From positions 1 to 13,219 of the forward strand of contig JAIRNB010000177.1 of the NCBI GenBank assembly GCA_031258265.1: DNA of 13,219 bases. The letters are read 5' to 3'. Positions 6,284 to 13,219 of the stretch are shown here, one piece after another. The position numbers were made by a program, and so were the translations under genes. Origin of the DNA: Treponema sp. (GTDB lineage: Bacteria > Spirochaetota > Spirochaetia > Treponematales > Breznakiellaceae). The notes under the pieces are model-generated. The model saw nothing but the letters and a program-made list of their open reading frames with translations, was not told where the DNA came from and ran no database searches. The stretch's first letter is position 1. Every line of letters begins with the position of its first letter.

Positions 6284-7729
6284 TTAGCGCCGCACGTAGG
6301 GCTCGTCGAAGCCAAGGGCCTTTACCCTCTCCCTGGTCCGGGCCAGGTCTTTTTGCTCGACCGCCGGGATCACAACCCGGGTCAGGTCCTGGTAACACTC
6401 GTAAAGGGGGGTAAACCCGCCCCGCTCAAGGATCGCGTAGGCAAGGGCGGCGTTTTTTTGCTCCCGAAAAGCCCCCACCTGAACGGTATAGCAGTTAGCG
6501 GGAACGCGGCTCTCCTTGATATCCGGAATGTCCGGAGCCCCCATGATCAGCACTACCTCCGTGAAATTCTGAGATTCCCCGGAATCATCCGCCTGATCCA
6601 ACGATGAAATCACCGGAACCGGGACGGTTTCCGGGGGGTCCGCGAACACGGTCTCACCCGCGGGTTCCAGAAAAATTACCGTTTCCAGGGGGTCCGGCAG
6701 ACTCTGCGTATCTTCCTCCGGCAAGGGGTCCGCGGCAAAATTTCCGGGGGCGGGGGCTTCACTTACCGTCGAAACAGCAGGTGGTCCGGCCTCCAAACCG
6801 GGCGGGTCATCCTGCCGGGCCTCCGGTGAATACAGCGTAGATTGCGCCGGCTCGTCCGGTACCCTGGCCACAACCTGATCCGCCGGCACATCGTCCACCG
6901 GTTGGACCACTACCGGCTGGACAACCACAGGCGGCGGCGGATCATCCACAACGGGCGGGTCATCGGCTGCCGGCTGGACCACCGCGACGGACGGGTCATC
7001 AGGGCGCGCCACAACGGTATCCTGTCCGGGAAGCGCGGAAGCACTGTCCACCGGCTGAACCTGCGTACTGTCCAGTTGAATCCGGGTTTCACCAGCCTCG
7101 GGGAAAACCGTCTGGTAGTGGATCAGAAGGTGGGGCCGTACCCCGGTCAACGCCAGGGGGACCCGTCCCTCCCCGGTCTCCTCGATGGCAAATTCCAGAT
7201 CATACCAGTTTTTTTCGCGATTCAGGACAAAACCCAGGGTAATCAGGCGTTCAGGATACACGATCTCAAAAACATCCCCTTCATCACTGACGCTGCCCAA
7301 ATACCCCTCATCATCTTTGAAAATTCTGCTCTGATTCAGCAGCGAACCGCCCTCTTTGAAGGTCAGAATCGTGATCGCCTGGCCTTCCTGGGCGAGAGCC
7401 CCCTGGACCTCGCTAAAATCAAGTTCCTGGGTCTCCAGAGTCAACGACGATGCCCCGGCCCTGTCCCGTACCAGGACAATATTGACCGACGTGTAATACC
7501 GTATCTCGCCCAAAAGATGCTCTTTCCGTTCCGATTTGATTTGATGTACAATCTGCGGGGTAATGGGCACCCGAATCGCGTCCCTGTACAGGGCCCTTAG
7601 CCGGTCAACTTCCCCGCTTTCGCCTAAAGCCGAACCTGAACCCGGGTAGGCAATGGGTTCCGTTGTTTTACATGCCAAAAAAAGAGTGGTAATCGCGCAA
7701 AGCAGTAAAAACCCGGCAAAACGTTTCAT
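6284..7729 (-). CDS. Lipoprotein with C-terminal SPOR domain
   Basis: 481 aa from the ATG at 7729, which has GGAGGTGTCAG in front. A longer in-frame reading to 7846 would cross the promoter. Residues 1-20 form a lipoprotein signal peptide: KR, a hydrophobic core, and lipobox FLA-C20, a relaxed form typical of spirochaetes. Residues about 25-225 form a globular region of mixed strand pattern that I do not recognise. Residues about 235-400 are a low-complexity linker rich in Pro, Val, Asp and Gln (VVVQPVVVQPVDD), likely extended. The last 69 residues (413-481), starting CYTVQVGAFREQKNAALAYA, are a SPOR domain, which binds denuded glycan strands of peptidoglycan. The product is therefore probably anchored in a membrane, with the linker reaching the cell wall, acting in envelope upkeep or division. 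It has its own strong promoter. Confidence 0.9.
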   Translation of the reverse strand: MKRFAGFLLLCAITTLFLACKTTEPIAYPGSGSALGESGEVDRLRALYRDAIRVPITPQIVHQIKSERKEHLLGEIRYYTSVNIVLVRDRAGASSLTLETQELDFSEVQGALAQEGQAITILTFKEGGSLLNQSRIFKDDEGYLGSVSDEGDVFEIVYPERLITLGFVLNREKNWYDLEFAIEETGEGRVPLALTGVRPHLLIHYQTVFPEAGETRIQLDSTQVQPVDSASALPGQDTVVARPDDPSVAVVQPAADDPPVVDDPPPPVVVQPVVVQPVDDVPADQVVARVPDEPAQSTLYSPEARQDDPPGLEAGPPAVSTVSEAPAPGNFAADPLPEEDTQSLPDPLETVIFLEPAGETVFADPPETVPVPVISSLDQADDSGESQNFTEVVLIMGAPDIPDIKESRVPANCYTVQVGAFREQKNAALAYAILERGGFTPLYECYQDLTRVVIPAVEQKDLARTRERVKALGFDEPYVRR

Positions 7730-7817
7730 CTGACACCTCCTGGTCCCGAGCGCGGGAGACAGCCAAAATTCCGCCGCCCGATCAGACGTTACGCCCTCCC
7801 TTCGTTGTCTGACCAAT

Positions 7818-7846
7818 ATTCTATTGGCTGGCCGGCCATTTGTCAA
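7818..7846 (-). promoter_or_regulatory. Strong sigma70-type promoter of the SPOR lipoprotein gene
   Basis: Minus strand: perfect TTGACA (7846-7841), 17-nt spacer, TAGAAT (7823-7818). The start should be near 7811, leaving a leader of about 80 nt. The -10 is inside a palindrome CCAATA-ttc-TATTGG (7813-7827), and the spacer holds TGGCCGGCCA (7829-7838), both possible regulator sites. In the leader, TCAGAC and GTCTGA form a spaced 6-bp inverted repeat. Confidence 0.8.
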
Positions 7847-7869
7847 TCTGACGGTTGTTACGCGTTGCC

Positions 7870-7898
7870 TTGTGATTGGAGCTCAAAACTGTTAAAAT
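7870..7898 (+). promoter_or_regulatory. Promoter of the FAD-dependent oxidoreductase gene
   Basis: TTGTGA (7870-7875), a 17-nt spacer, then TAAAAT (7893-7898), about 30 bp before the ATG at 7928. The -35 is a weak match and the -10 a good one. It is divergent from the lipoprotein promoter, with 23 bp between the two -35 boxes. Confidence 0.6.
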
Positions 7899-7927
7899 GC
7901 ACAAACGATTAAGCGGGAGGCCCCCGT

Positions 7928-9133
7928 ATGGCAGAACATATTATCGAAACCCGGCAAGTCCCGGTAAAAGAAGCGTTTGATCTCATCGTGGCAGGCGGAG
8001 GGGTGGCGGGGATTGCCGCGGCTCTGGCCGGCGCCAGGCAGGGCCTGAAAACCATGCTGGTCGAAAAAAGCGCCATCCTCGGCGGGCTGGCTACTCTGGG
8101 GCTTATCAACTGGTACGAACCCCTCTGCGACGGCGCGGGCAGAATTATGACCACAGGAATCGCCGAAGAACTCTTAAAACTTTCCGTGGCTTACGGCTAC
8201 GGCAATCTGCCCGAACAGTGGACCCGGCAGGGGGAGCCAAAGCCGGAACCCCAAAAACGTTATGCCTCCATATTCAACCCTTCGGTCTTTGCCCTGGCCC
8301 TGAACGAACTTTTGCTAAAGAACGGCGTTGAACTCCGCTATGACATGATCGCCTCCTGGCCGGTGATGAAAGGGTTCCGCTGTACGGGCCTCATCACCGA
8401 AAGCGCCGGAGGCCGGGAATATTTTCCCGCCAAGGTGATCATCGACGCCACCGGGGACGCGGATATTATGGCCCGTGCCGGGGTTCCCTGCCGTAACGGT
8501 ACTAATTACCTTACCTATACCGCCCACGGCTGTACGGCGGAGAGTGTCAAAAAGGCATTGGACTCAAACGACATGGTACACCTGAACGACAGCCGGTTTT
8601 GGGCAGGATCGGATCTGAACGGCCTGGGGCATCCCGAAGGTCTGCATTTCTTTTGGGGCATTCCCAATGAGGAACGGTCCGAATTCATCCGCCTGGGCCA
8701 GGCCCTGCTGCTGGAAAAGATCAGGGACGGACTCAAAGACGAAATGTGCCCCTATGCCCTGCCCGGTATGGCCCAACTCCGCAAAACCCGGTGCATTGTG
8801 GGCGATGAAACTTTCACCGGGGAAGACGGGCTGTACCGGGAGAATTCCATCGGCGCCGCGGGGGATTTCAGGACCCACGGCAAGCACTACGAAATTCCCC
8901 TGGGAGTTCTTTTTAACGGCGCGTTTCCGAATCTGCTGGCCGCAGGCCGGATTGTGAGCGCCCACGAAGACGGCTGGGAAATTGCCCGCGTCATCCCCAC
9001 CGCGGCCCTTACCGGAGAGGCGGCAGGTACGGCAGCTTCGTTGATGATAGGGGAGGGGAAACAGGCGGCGGAGATCGAGGCACGGGAAGTTCAAAGACTC
9101 CTCGAAAAAAACGGCGTGAGAATACATTTTTAA
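7928..9133 (+). CDS. FAD-dependent oxidoreductase
   Basis: 401 aa flavoprotein, cytoplasmic (no signal peptide or TM segment). The N-terminal Rossmann fold has the dinucleotide motif GGGVAG (23-28) and an acidic residue ending strand 2 (VEK, E46) for the ribose of FAD. LGGLATLGLI follows, as in the FAD_oxidored family. A second FAD contact is the ATGDAD motif (174-179), and the C-terminal FAD segment is NLLAAGRIVSA followed by IPTAALTGEAAGTAAS (about 335-371). There are no CxxC or Fe-S cysteine pairs, so flavin is probably the only cofactor. The ATG is preceded by GGGAGG at 7 nt. It is a single-gene unit: divergent from the lipoprotein and followed by a hairpin and then AT-rich genes of different origin. 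The substrate is not predictable; family members often oxidise sugars or other small metabolites. Confidence 0.92.
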   Translation: MAEHIIETRQVPVKEAFDLIVAGGGVAGIAAALAGARQGLKTMLVEKSAILGGLATLGLINWYEPLCDGAGRIMTTGIAEELLKLSVAYGYGNLPEQWTRQGEPKPEPQKRYASIFNPSVFALALNELLLKNGVELRYDMIASWPVMKGFRCTGLITESAGGREYFPAKVIIDATGDADIMARAGVPCRNGTNYLTYTAHGCTAESVKKALDSNDMVHLNDSRFWAGSDLNGLGHPEGLHFFWGIPNEERSEFIRLGQALLLEKIRDGLKDEMCPYALPGMAQLRKTRCIVGDETFTGEDGLYRENSIGAAGDFRTHGKHYEIPLGVLFNGAFPNLLAAGRIVSAHEDGWEIARVIPTAALTGEAAGTAASLMIGEGKQAAEIEAREVQRLLEKNGVRIHF

Positions 9134-9139
9134 TAGGAG

Positions 9140-9182
9140 GCGGGATTCGGAGCGCCGATAATATTCCCGCACTCAAGTTTTT
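9140..9182 (+). terminator. Hairpin after the oxidoreductase gene, possible terminator
   Basis: GCGGGA (9140-9145) pairs with TCCCGC (9165-9170), and inside it TCGG pairs with CCGA around an AGCG loop (9147-9158). Five T residues follow at 9178-9182, seven bases after the stem. The internal asymmetry and the gap before the T run make this a moderate candidate. It also marks the edge of the GC-rich backbone. Confidence 0.4.
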
Positions 9183-9222
9183 CAAGGGGAATGACATTAA
9201 AGACTAACATGGGGGAATTTCA

Positions 9223-9627
9223 ATGAAGGCGTTTTCCGGGTTTTATGTCAACTATATCATTAAAAACCCGTTTATTTTTTATGCCTTTTTATTTATCGGC
9301 GCCTTTACATTCATTGTTTTGACGTTAACGATAAAAATAAACATCATAGAAACATATTCCGCCGCCGTGGAAGGGAAAACAATAAAACTGGAAAACAGTT
9401 CAATTTCTGATTTTACATTTGAAGAAGCGTATGTCTACAGCGACAGAAATAAAGAAGTGGCGCATGTTTCAATATCCAAAATTGATTTTTCAAACAATCA
9501 AACGTACATATATTTATCGGAATCTGATTCAATAAAATTACTTGGTTTTGACAAAGTTAATATAGATATAGTGGTTGGACAGAGAACTTTATTAGAAACA
9601 ATATTTGTCAGGGCCGGCCGCGGGTAA
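9223..9627 (+). CDS. Small single-TM protein, minimal membrane-fusion (HlyD-like) candidate
   Basis: 134 aa. A short basic N-terminus is followed by one hydrophobic segment (about 16-38), then an extracytoplasmic part of about 95 residues with alternating strand pattern and no cysteine. The layout (short cytoplasmic tail, TM, SAAVEGKTIKLEN strand after it, and a C-terminal VVGQRTLLETIF segment) resembles the two ends of a HlyD-type membrane-fusion protein without the long coiled-coil hairpin and lipoyl domains. Normal family members are about 350-450 aa. I do not recognise a named family, so this is resemblance only. The ATG has a GGGGGAA purine run upstream. The gene ends 2 bp before the first ABC exporter and is surely co-transcribed, so it probably serves that exporter. 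It is the first gene of the AT-rich block. No convincing promoter was found in 9183-9222. Confidence 0.72.
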   Translation: MKAFSGFYVNYIIKNPFIFYAFLFIGAFTFIVLTLTIKINIIETYSAAVEGKTIKLENSSISDFTFEEAYVYSDRNKEVAHVSISKIDFSNNQTYIYLSESDSIKLLGFDKVNIDIVVGQRTLLETIFVRAGRG

Positions 9628-9629
9628 CT

Positions 9630-11372
9630 ATGAAACTTAATTATTTTTCGGCAATAGGATTCTTAAAAAAATATATATCCAGGCACAAGAAAAATTTCAT
9701 CATGTTTTATTTTGGCTGGTTTTTTGATATGATATTGTCATTTTCCATGCCGGTCCTCTTCGGTATCATGATAGATGAAATTATTTACTTTCAAAATATC
9801 ACAACCTTTTTGCGGGTTAGCCTTGTCTTTGTAATAATGTCGCTTTTCTCCTGTGTGTTGTATTTTTTGATATATGCGCAGCACCATTATTTGATGAATA
9901 TGTATACACTTGATATTAAAAAGGATATTTTTGATCATCTTCTAAAATGCGACGCCCAATATATGTCCGATGCCAATAGCGGTGATATTATCTCTACGTT
10001 ACAGCACTACTCCGTAGAGTGTATGCATTTTGTGATTAGAAACATTATACATTTTATTAATGAGATAATAAATGCTGTCATAGTTACCGCTTACATTTAC
10101 ATTATTAGCTGGCCTATAGGAATATTTGTAACGGCGGCTGTCCCCGTATCGCTTTATTTAAACACTAAATTTTCCAATAAGATTAGGAAATACGCTGATC
10201 AGCAGCGGGAAATTTATGGTAAATATATTGGGAGGGTTTTTGAAGTGTTTTCCGGCATACGCGATATCAGAATGCTTGGAGGACAACAAAAAGCCAGCAG
10301 AAATTTTGTTAATGATCAAAAGTATCTTTTCAAAATCAATGTAAAAACAGGAATTCTAAGTCTGCTGTCTAAAAATGTAATTGGTTTGGCAAGCTTATTA
10401 ATCCGGCTTTCTATTTTCGTGTTAGCCGGATACTGGACATTAAACGGAAATATGACGATAGGAGTATTAACAATTGTTATTGCTTTTTATTCCTTATTAA
10501 ACTCAAATGTAGAATGGATTGCGGGATCATATCTTGATGCTCAAAATAGAATTTCTTATATTCAACGAATCCATGATTTTTTGAATTCCCCTGCAGAAGA
10601 CCGCTGGAAGGGAGAAAATGATCTTGTTATAACCAGGGGAAAAATCGAAATTATGGATTTATGCTTTTCATATAACAAGGGGTCATATATTCTTAATAAT
10701 TTATCTTTAGAGATTGAGCCCGGTGAACGATTGGCAATAGCCGGTCATAGCGGCTGCGGGAAAAGCACATTGGCCTATATGATGATAGGATTTTACAGCC
10801 CTCAGCAGGGAAGTATTAAAATAGATGGTCAAAATCTAAGTGATTGTTCGTTGAAAACTATCAGGGATAGCATTGGCCTAATACAACAGGACGTACTGAT
10901 ATTTGACGGGACGATAAAAGAAAACTTATTGTTGGGCAACAGGCGGGCTTCAATTCAGGATATGACGGCTGCTTGTCAAAAAGCGGGTATATGGGATTTT
11001 ATAGAGGAATTGCCGGACAAATTAAATACCGTGATTGGAACTAAAGGCGCAGGTTTGTCCGGTGGACAAAAACAAAGAATCGCGATAGCGCGTATATACT
11101 TAAAGAATCCGAAAGTTATCATTTTTGACGAGGCAACATCTTCGGTTGATAACGAAACAGAAGAAGCCATACACGAAGCATGGAGGAGCGTACTACAAGA
11201 ACGAACATCTATCGTCATAGCTCATCGGCAAAGCGCCGTAATGTTATGCGATAGGGTCGCCTTGCTGGAGGAGGGGAAAATAATCGAGACGGATACTCCG
11301 TCCGGAATGATAAAAAGGAGTGTTAGATTTAATAACTTATTTGCTATCAAGCAGGGAGAAAAAGGTGTTTGA
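9630..11372 (+). CDS. ABC exporter, fused permease and ATPase (subunit 1)
   Basis: 580 aa inner-membrane exporter half-transporter. Residues 1-310 hold a six-helix type IV (exporter) transmembrane domain, with hydrophobic segments near 25-50, 62-85, 138-160, 162-180, 245-270 and 275-295. The ATPase occupies about 335-575: Walker A GHSGCGKST (372-380), Q-loop near Q419-Q420, signature LSGGQ (476-480), Walker B VIIFDE (496-501), H-loop H532. All catalytic residues are present. There is no N-terminal C39 peptidase domain, so any leader peptide of a cargo would not be cut by this protein. It starts 2 bp after the small TM protein and overlaps the second exporter gene by 8 bp. Together the two ABC proteins likely form a heterodimer exporting a peptide, lipid or drug; the small TM partner makes a peptide plausible. 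Codons are AT-rich, unlike the genes to the left. Confidence 0.95.
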   Translation: MKLNYFSAIGFLKKYISRHKKNFIMFYFGWFFDMILSFSMPVLFGIMIDEIIYFQNITTFLRVSLVFVIMSLFSCVLYFLIYAQHHYLMNMYTLDIKKDIFDHLLKCDAQYMSDANSGDIISTLQHYSVECMHFVIRNIIHFINEIINAVIVTAYIYIISWPIGIFVTAAVPVSLYLNTKFSNKIRKYADQQREIYGKYIGRVFEVFSGIRDIRMLGGQQKASRNFVNDQKYLFKINVKTGILSLLSKNVIGLASLLIRLSIFVLAGYWTLNGNMTIGVLTIVIAFYSLLNSNVEWIAGSYLDAQNRISYIQRIHDFLNSPAEDRWKGENDLVITRGKIEIMDLCFSYNKGSYILNNLSLEIEPGERLAIAGHSGCGKSTLAYMMIGFYSPQQGSIKIDGQNLSDCSLKTIRDSIGLIQQDVLIFDGTIKENLLLGNRRASIQDMTAACQKAGIWDFIEELPDKLNTVIGTKGAGLSGGQKQRIAIARIYLKNPKVIIFDEATSSVDNETEEAIHEAWRSVLQERTSIVIAHRQSAVMLCDRVALLEEGKIIETDTPSGMIKRSVRFNNLFAIKQGEKGV

Positions 11373-13026
11373 AAAAATCAGATATCGCAATCAAGTAGTA
11401 AAGAACCTTCTCCCTTTTGCTTATGGCGTCAAAAGATTTTTCTTTATCAATTTGTTATTAAGCCTGATTGTGATGGGCTTATCCCTTATAAACCCCCAGT
11501 TCTATAAGATGTTCATTAATGAAGTTATTCTAAACAGGCGTTTTAACAAAATAGCGGTTGTGGTAACAGGGTATATTGGCATATTTTTTTGTAATGCAAT
11601 TTTAGGATATATTAAAATTTATGCGAATAACAGGCTGTTGAACAGGGTGCTCTTTAGGGCCAAGTATAAAATATGGCGTGGTAATTTTAAGCTGGATTTC
11701 CCGGAGTATGAGAAGATAAGTATTGGTGACATGAAGATGCGCCTGGAAGATGATACGGCCCAAATAGGCTCTTTTGCCGGAAGACAGACAGTTGATTATT
11801 TAATCTCTTTTTTAACGGTTGTGGTAAGTTCCGCCATGCTGTTCCTGATAGACTGGCGCTTGGCTATATTCTCAATAACGGCAATTCCTCTTACCTTTTG
11901 GATGGATCACAAGTTGAGCAAAAAAGAAAATGTTCTTAATAATTCCAACAGGGAAAATGATCAGGCTATGTCCTCATGGCTTCACGCCTCTGTGCGGGGA
12001 TGGCGGGAAATAAAGGCCCTAAATTTATACCATTACCAACGAAAACAGTTTTTCCGCTATATTCACAACTACGCCCTTTACTTCGGGAAATGGATAAATT
12101 ATTGGGTTTCACGTGTCCTGATAATTCCGCGCATAAAAGACAAGTTTTTCATGCAATTTGGTCTATATTTTTTAGGCGGCCTTTTAATTATTAATCATAT
12201 GATGAACATTGGAGATTTGTTAATATTCGCGCTTTATCATGGCATGCTGTCAGATTCCGTCAATTCAGTTTCTTCCGCGGACGCGGAATTACAGGCATTC
12301 AAATCTATTACGGATCGGTTACTTGCTGAACTAAATAAGGAAATCCCTGTTTCTGTGAATAAACCGGCCAGGGTCAGTTTTTCTGGAAATGAATTAATTT
12401 CTTTTAATAATATTTGTTTCTCGTATCCGGAAACCAATGTGGAAATTTTTCATGATTTCAGTTTAAAAATAAATGCCGGCGAACGGGTGGCGATTACCGG
12501 CAAAAGCGGCTGCGGAAAAACCACCCTGATAAAATTGATGGCGGGCATGTTAAAGCCGCGCCAGGGAACAATTTTAATTGGTGGAGTCAATTTGGAGAAT
12601 GCGGACTTGTCATTAATACACGGGCGCATAGGATTCATTATGCAGGAAAGTTTTCTTTTTAATGCCACCATCCGCGAAAATTTATTGTACGGAAAACAGA
12701 ACGCAACCGGCGATGAATTAATTGATGCCTGCCGCAAGGCATATATTTATGATTTTATCAATACGCTGCCGGAAGGATTTGAAACCTTCATAGGAGAAAA
12801 AGGCATTAAATTATCGGGGGGGCAAAGGCAGCGATTGGTTTTAGCCCGGCTATTCCTGCGTGATGTTGATTTATTTATATTCGATGAGGCAACAAGTTCT
12901 TTGGATCAGCGGAGCGAGGGTTTTATCCAGGAAGCGATAAGCAATATAAGCGTGGGGAAGACGGTTATAATTGTGGCTCACAGAAAATCGGTAATTGATT
13001 TTTGTGAACGAACTATAAATTTATAA
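11365..13026 (+). CDS. ABC exporter, fused permease and ATPase (subunit 2), short C-terminus
   Basis: 553 aa. I chose the GTG at 11365 because AGGGAG lies six bases upstream and the peptide then starts MFEKIRYR. An earlier GTG at 11320 would overlap subunit 1 by 53 bp. Six TM helices occupy about 20-300. The ATPase is complete up to the H-loop: Walker A GKSGCGKTT (379-387), signature LSGGQ (483-487), Walker B LFIFDE (503-508), His 539. Both ATP sites of a dimer with subunit 1 would be canonical. The protein ends only 14 residues after that His, whereas subunit 1 has 48, and the usual strand plus Gly motif is missing. The stop falls right after A AAT TTA, and the -1 frame continues with IIEEGFIRGAP, which supplies the missing part (total about 585 aa). 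So the true C-terminus may be reached by frameshifting, or the gene has a recent frameshift. Confidence 0.92.
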   Translation: MFEKIRYRNQVVKNLLPFAYGVKRFFFINLLLSLIVMGLSLINPQFYKMFINEVILNRRFNKIAVVVTGYIGIFFCNAILGYIKIYANNRLLNRVLFRAKYKIWRGNFKLDFPEYEKISIGDMKMRLEDDTAQIGSFAGRQTVDYLISFLTVVVSSAMLFLIDWRLAIFSITAIPLTFWMDHKLSKKENVLNNSNRENDQAMSSWLHASVRGWREIKALNLYHYQRKQFFRYIHNYALYFGKWINYWVSRVLIIPRIKDKFFMQFGLYFLGGLLIINHMMNIGDLLIFALYHGMLSDSVNSVSSADAELQAFKSITDRLLAELNKEIPVSVNKPARVSFSGNELISFNNICFSYPETNVEIFHDFSLKINAGERVAITGKSGCGKTTLIKLMAGMLKPRQGTILIGGVNLENADLSLIHGRIGFIMQESFLFNATIRENLLYGKQNATGDELIDACRKAYIYDFINTLPEGFETFIGEKGIKLSGGQRQRLVLARLFLRDVDLFIFDEATSSLDQRSEGFIQEAISNISVGKTVIIVAHRKSVIDFCERTINL

Positions 13027-13121
13027 TTGAAGAGGGGTTTATACGAGGGGCGCCAAACTGCTGGTCATTGCGGGCCGAATGGATTTTCCATCAACAGACG
13101 CGGCCAGGCAGCCTGCCCTGA
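13017..13121 (+). other. Slippery heptamer plus -1 frame extension of ABC subunit 2
   Basis: A AAT TTA (13017-13023) is in the X XXY YYZ register of the subunit 2 frame and is followed at once by the TAA stop. Slipping back one base gives 32 more codons from 13023 to a TGA at 13119-13121. The first 11 (IIEEGFIRGAP) fit the conserved ABC C-terminal pattern, and the later ones do not look like anything known. No strong downstream stem or upstream Shine-Dalgarno stimulator is apparent. Confidence 0.4.
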
Positions 13122-13141
13122 GTTAACCACAGGGGGCAAAC

Positions 13142-13207
13142 ATGGTCAAGCAGCCCTTTACATTCGGCGCGAATTCTGTTTTACTACCGGTGGAAACGAT
13201 GTTATGA
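13142..13207 (+). CDS. Short 21-codon ORF at the right edge, possible leader or precursor peptide
   Basis: ATG at 13142 with AGGGGG eight bases upstream, encoding a 21-residue peptide that starts MVKQPFTFGANS and ends in VETML. Its TGA overlaps an ATG at 13204 (ATGA), from which a frame MSTCP runs off the window. The peptide has no double-glycine site and no cysteine. It may be a leader cistron coupled to the next gene, a small peptide connected with the exporters, or chance. The stretch 13027-13141 before it holds a small hairpin (ATGGA-ttt-TCCAT, 13079-13091) and another G/C-rich one near 13104-13120. Confidence 0.25.
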   Translation: MVKQPFTFGANSVLLPVETML

Positions 13208-13219
13208 GTACCTGTCCTT

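Noticed and set aside
6842..7600. Plus-strand frame opposite the SPOR lipoprotein, rich in His/Arg repeats
   Set aside because: It mirrors the Pro/Val/Asp linker codons of the lipoprotein. The minus strand has the signal peptide, promoter and SPOR domain.
9630..13026. Bacteriocin exporter with C39 leader peptidase
   Set aside because: Neither ABC protein has the N-terminal peptidase domain, and the first residues lead directly into the transmembrane part.

Overview
The window looks like a chromosomal segment of a spirochaete, probably a Treponema of moderately high GC such as the termite-gut lineages. This is an inference. It rests on a bacterial XPB-type helicase, a lipoprotein with a relaxed spirochaete-like lipobox (FLAC), a YhcH-family protein, and a GC-rich backbone interrupted by an AT-rich block. 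No rRNA or other strong species marker is present.

Left part, minus strand (1-5488). An operon starts at a clear sigma70 promoter (TTGGCA-17-TATAAT, 5496-5524) and reads XPB helicase, then a 751-aa helicase-associated protein (start overlaps the XPB stop as TGATG), then a NYN nuclease with a C-terminal OST-HTH/LOTUS-like region. This looks like a helicase plus nuclease set. The XPB promoter implies a leaderless message. Downstream on the same strand, a separate promoter with a perfect 9-bp inverted repeat over its -10 box drives a YtrA-type GntR repressor. Its stop codon overlaps (GTGA) the start of an ABC ATPase that runs off the left edge.

Middle (5527-9182). A tRNA-Arg(CCT) gene is transcribed to the right from a promoter set back-to-back with the XPB promoter. 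A 21-bp tandem repeat begins inside its 3' end. Facing it are a YhcH/DUF386 protein and a 481-aa lipoprotein with a proline/valine-rich linker and a C-terminal SPOR domain. The lipoprotein and a divergent FAD-dependent oxidoreductase share an intergenic region carrying both promoters.

Right part, plus strand (9223-13219). Composition changes abruptly to AT-rich. A tight operon encodes a 134-aa single-TM protein that looks like a stripped-down membrane-fusion (HlyD-like) component, followed by two full-size ABC exporters, each with a complete ATPase, which probably form a heterodimer. The second exporter ends early, directly at the heptamer A AAT TTA plus a TAA stop. The -1 frame then continues with the expected exporter C-terminus, so this is either a programmed frameshift site or a recent frameshift. 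A short 21-codon ORF with a ribosome binding site follows, and its stop overlaps an ATG at the window edge. The block is best read as a transferred export system, possibly for a peptide whose gene and maturation enzymes lie to the right of the window.
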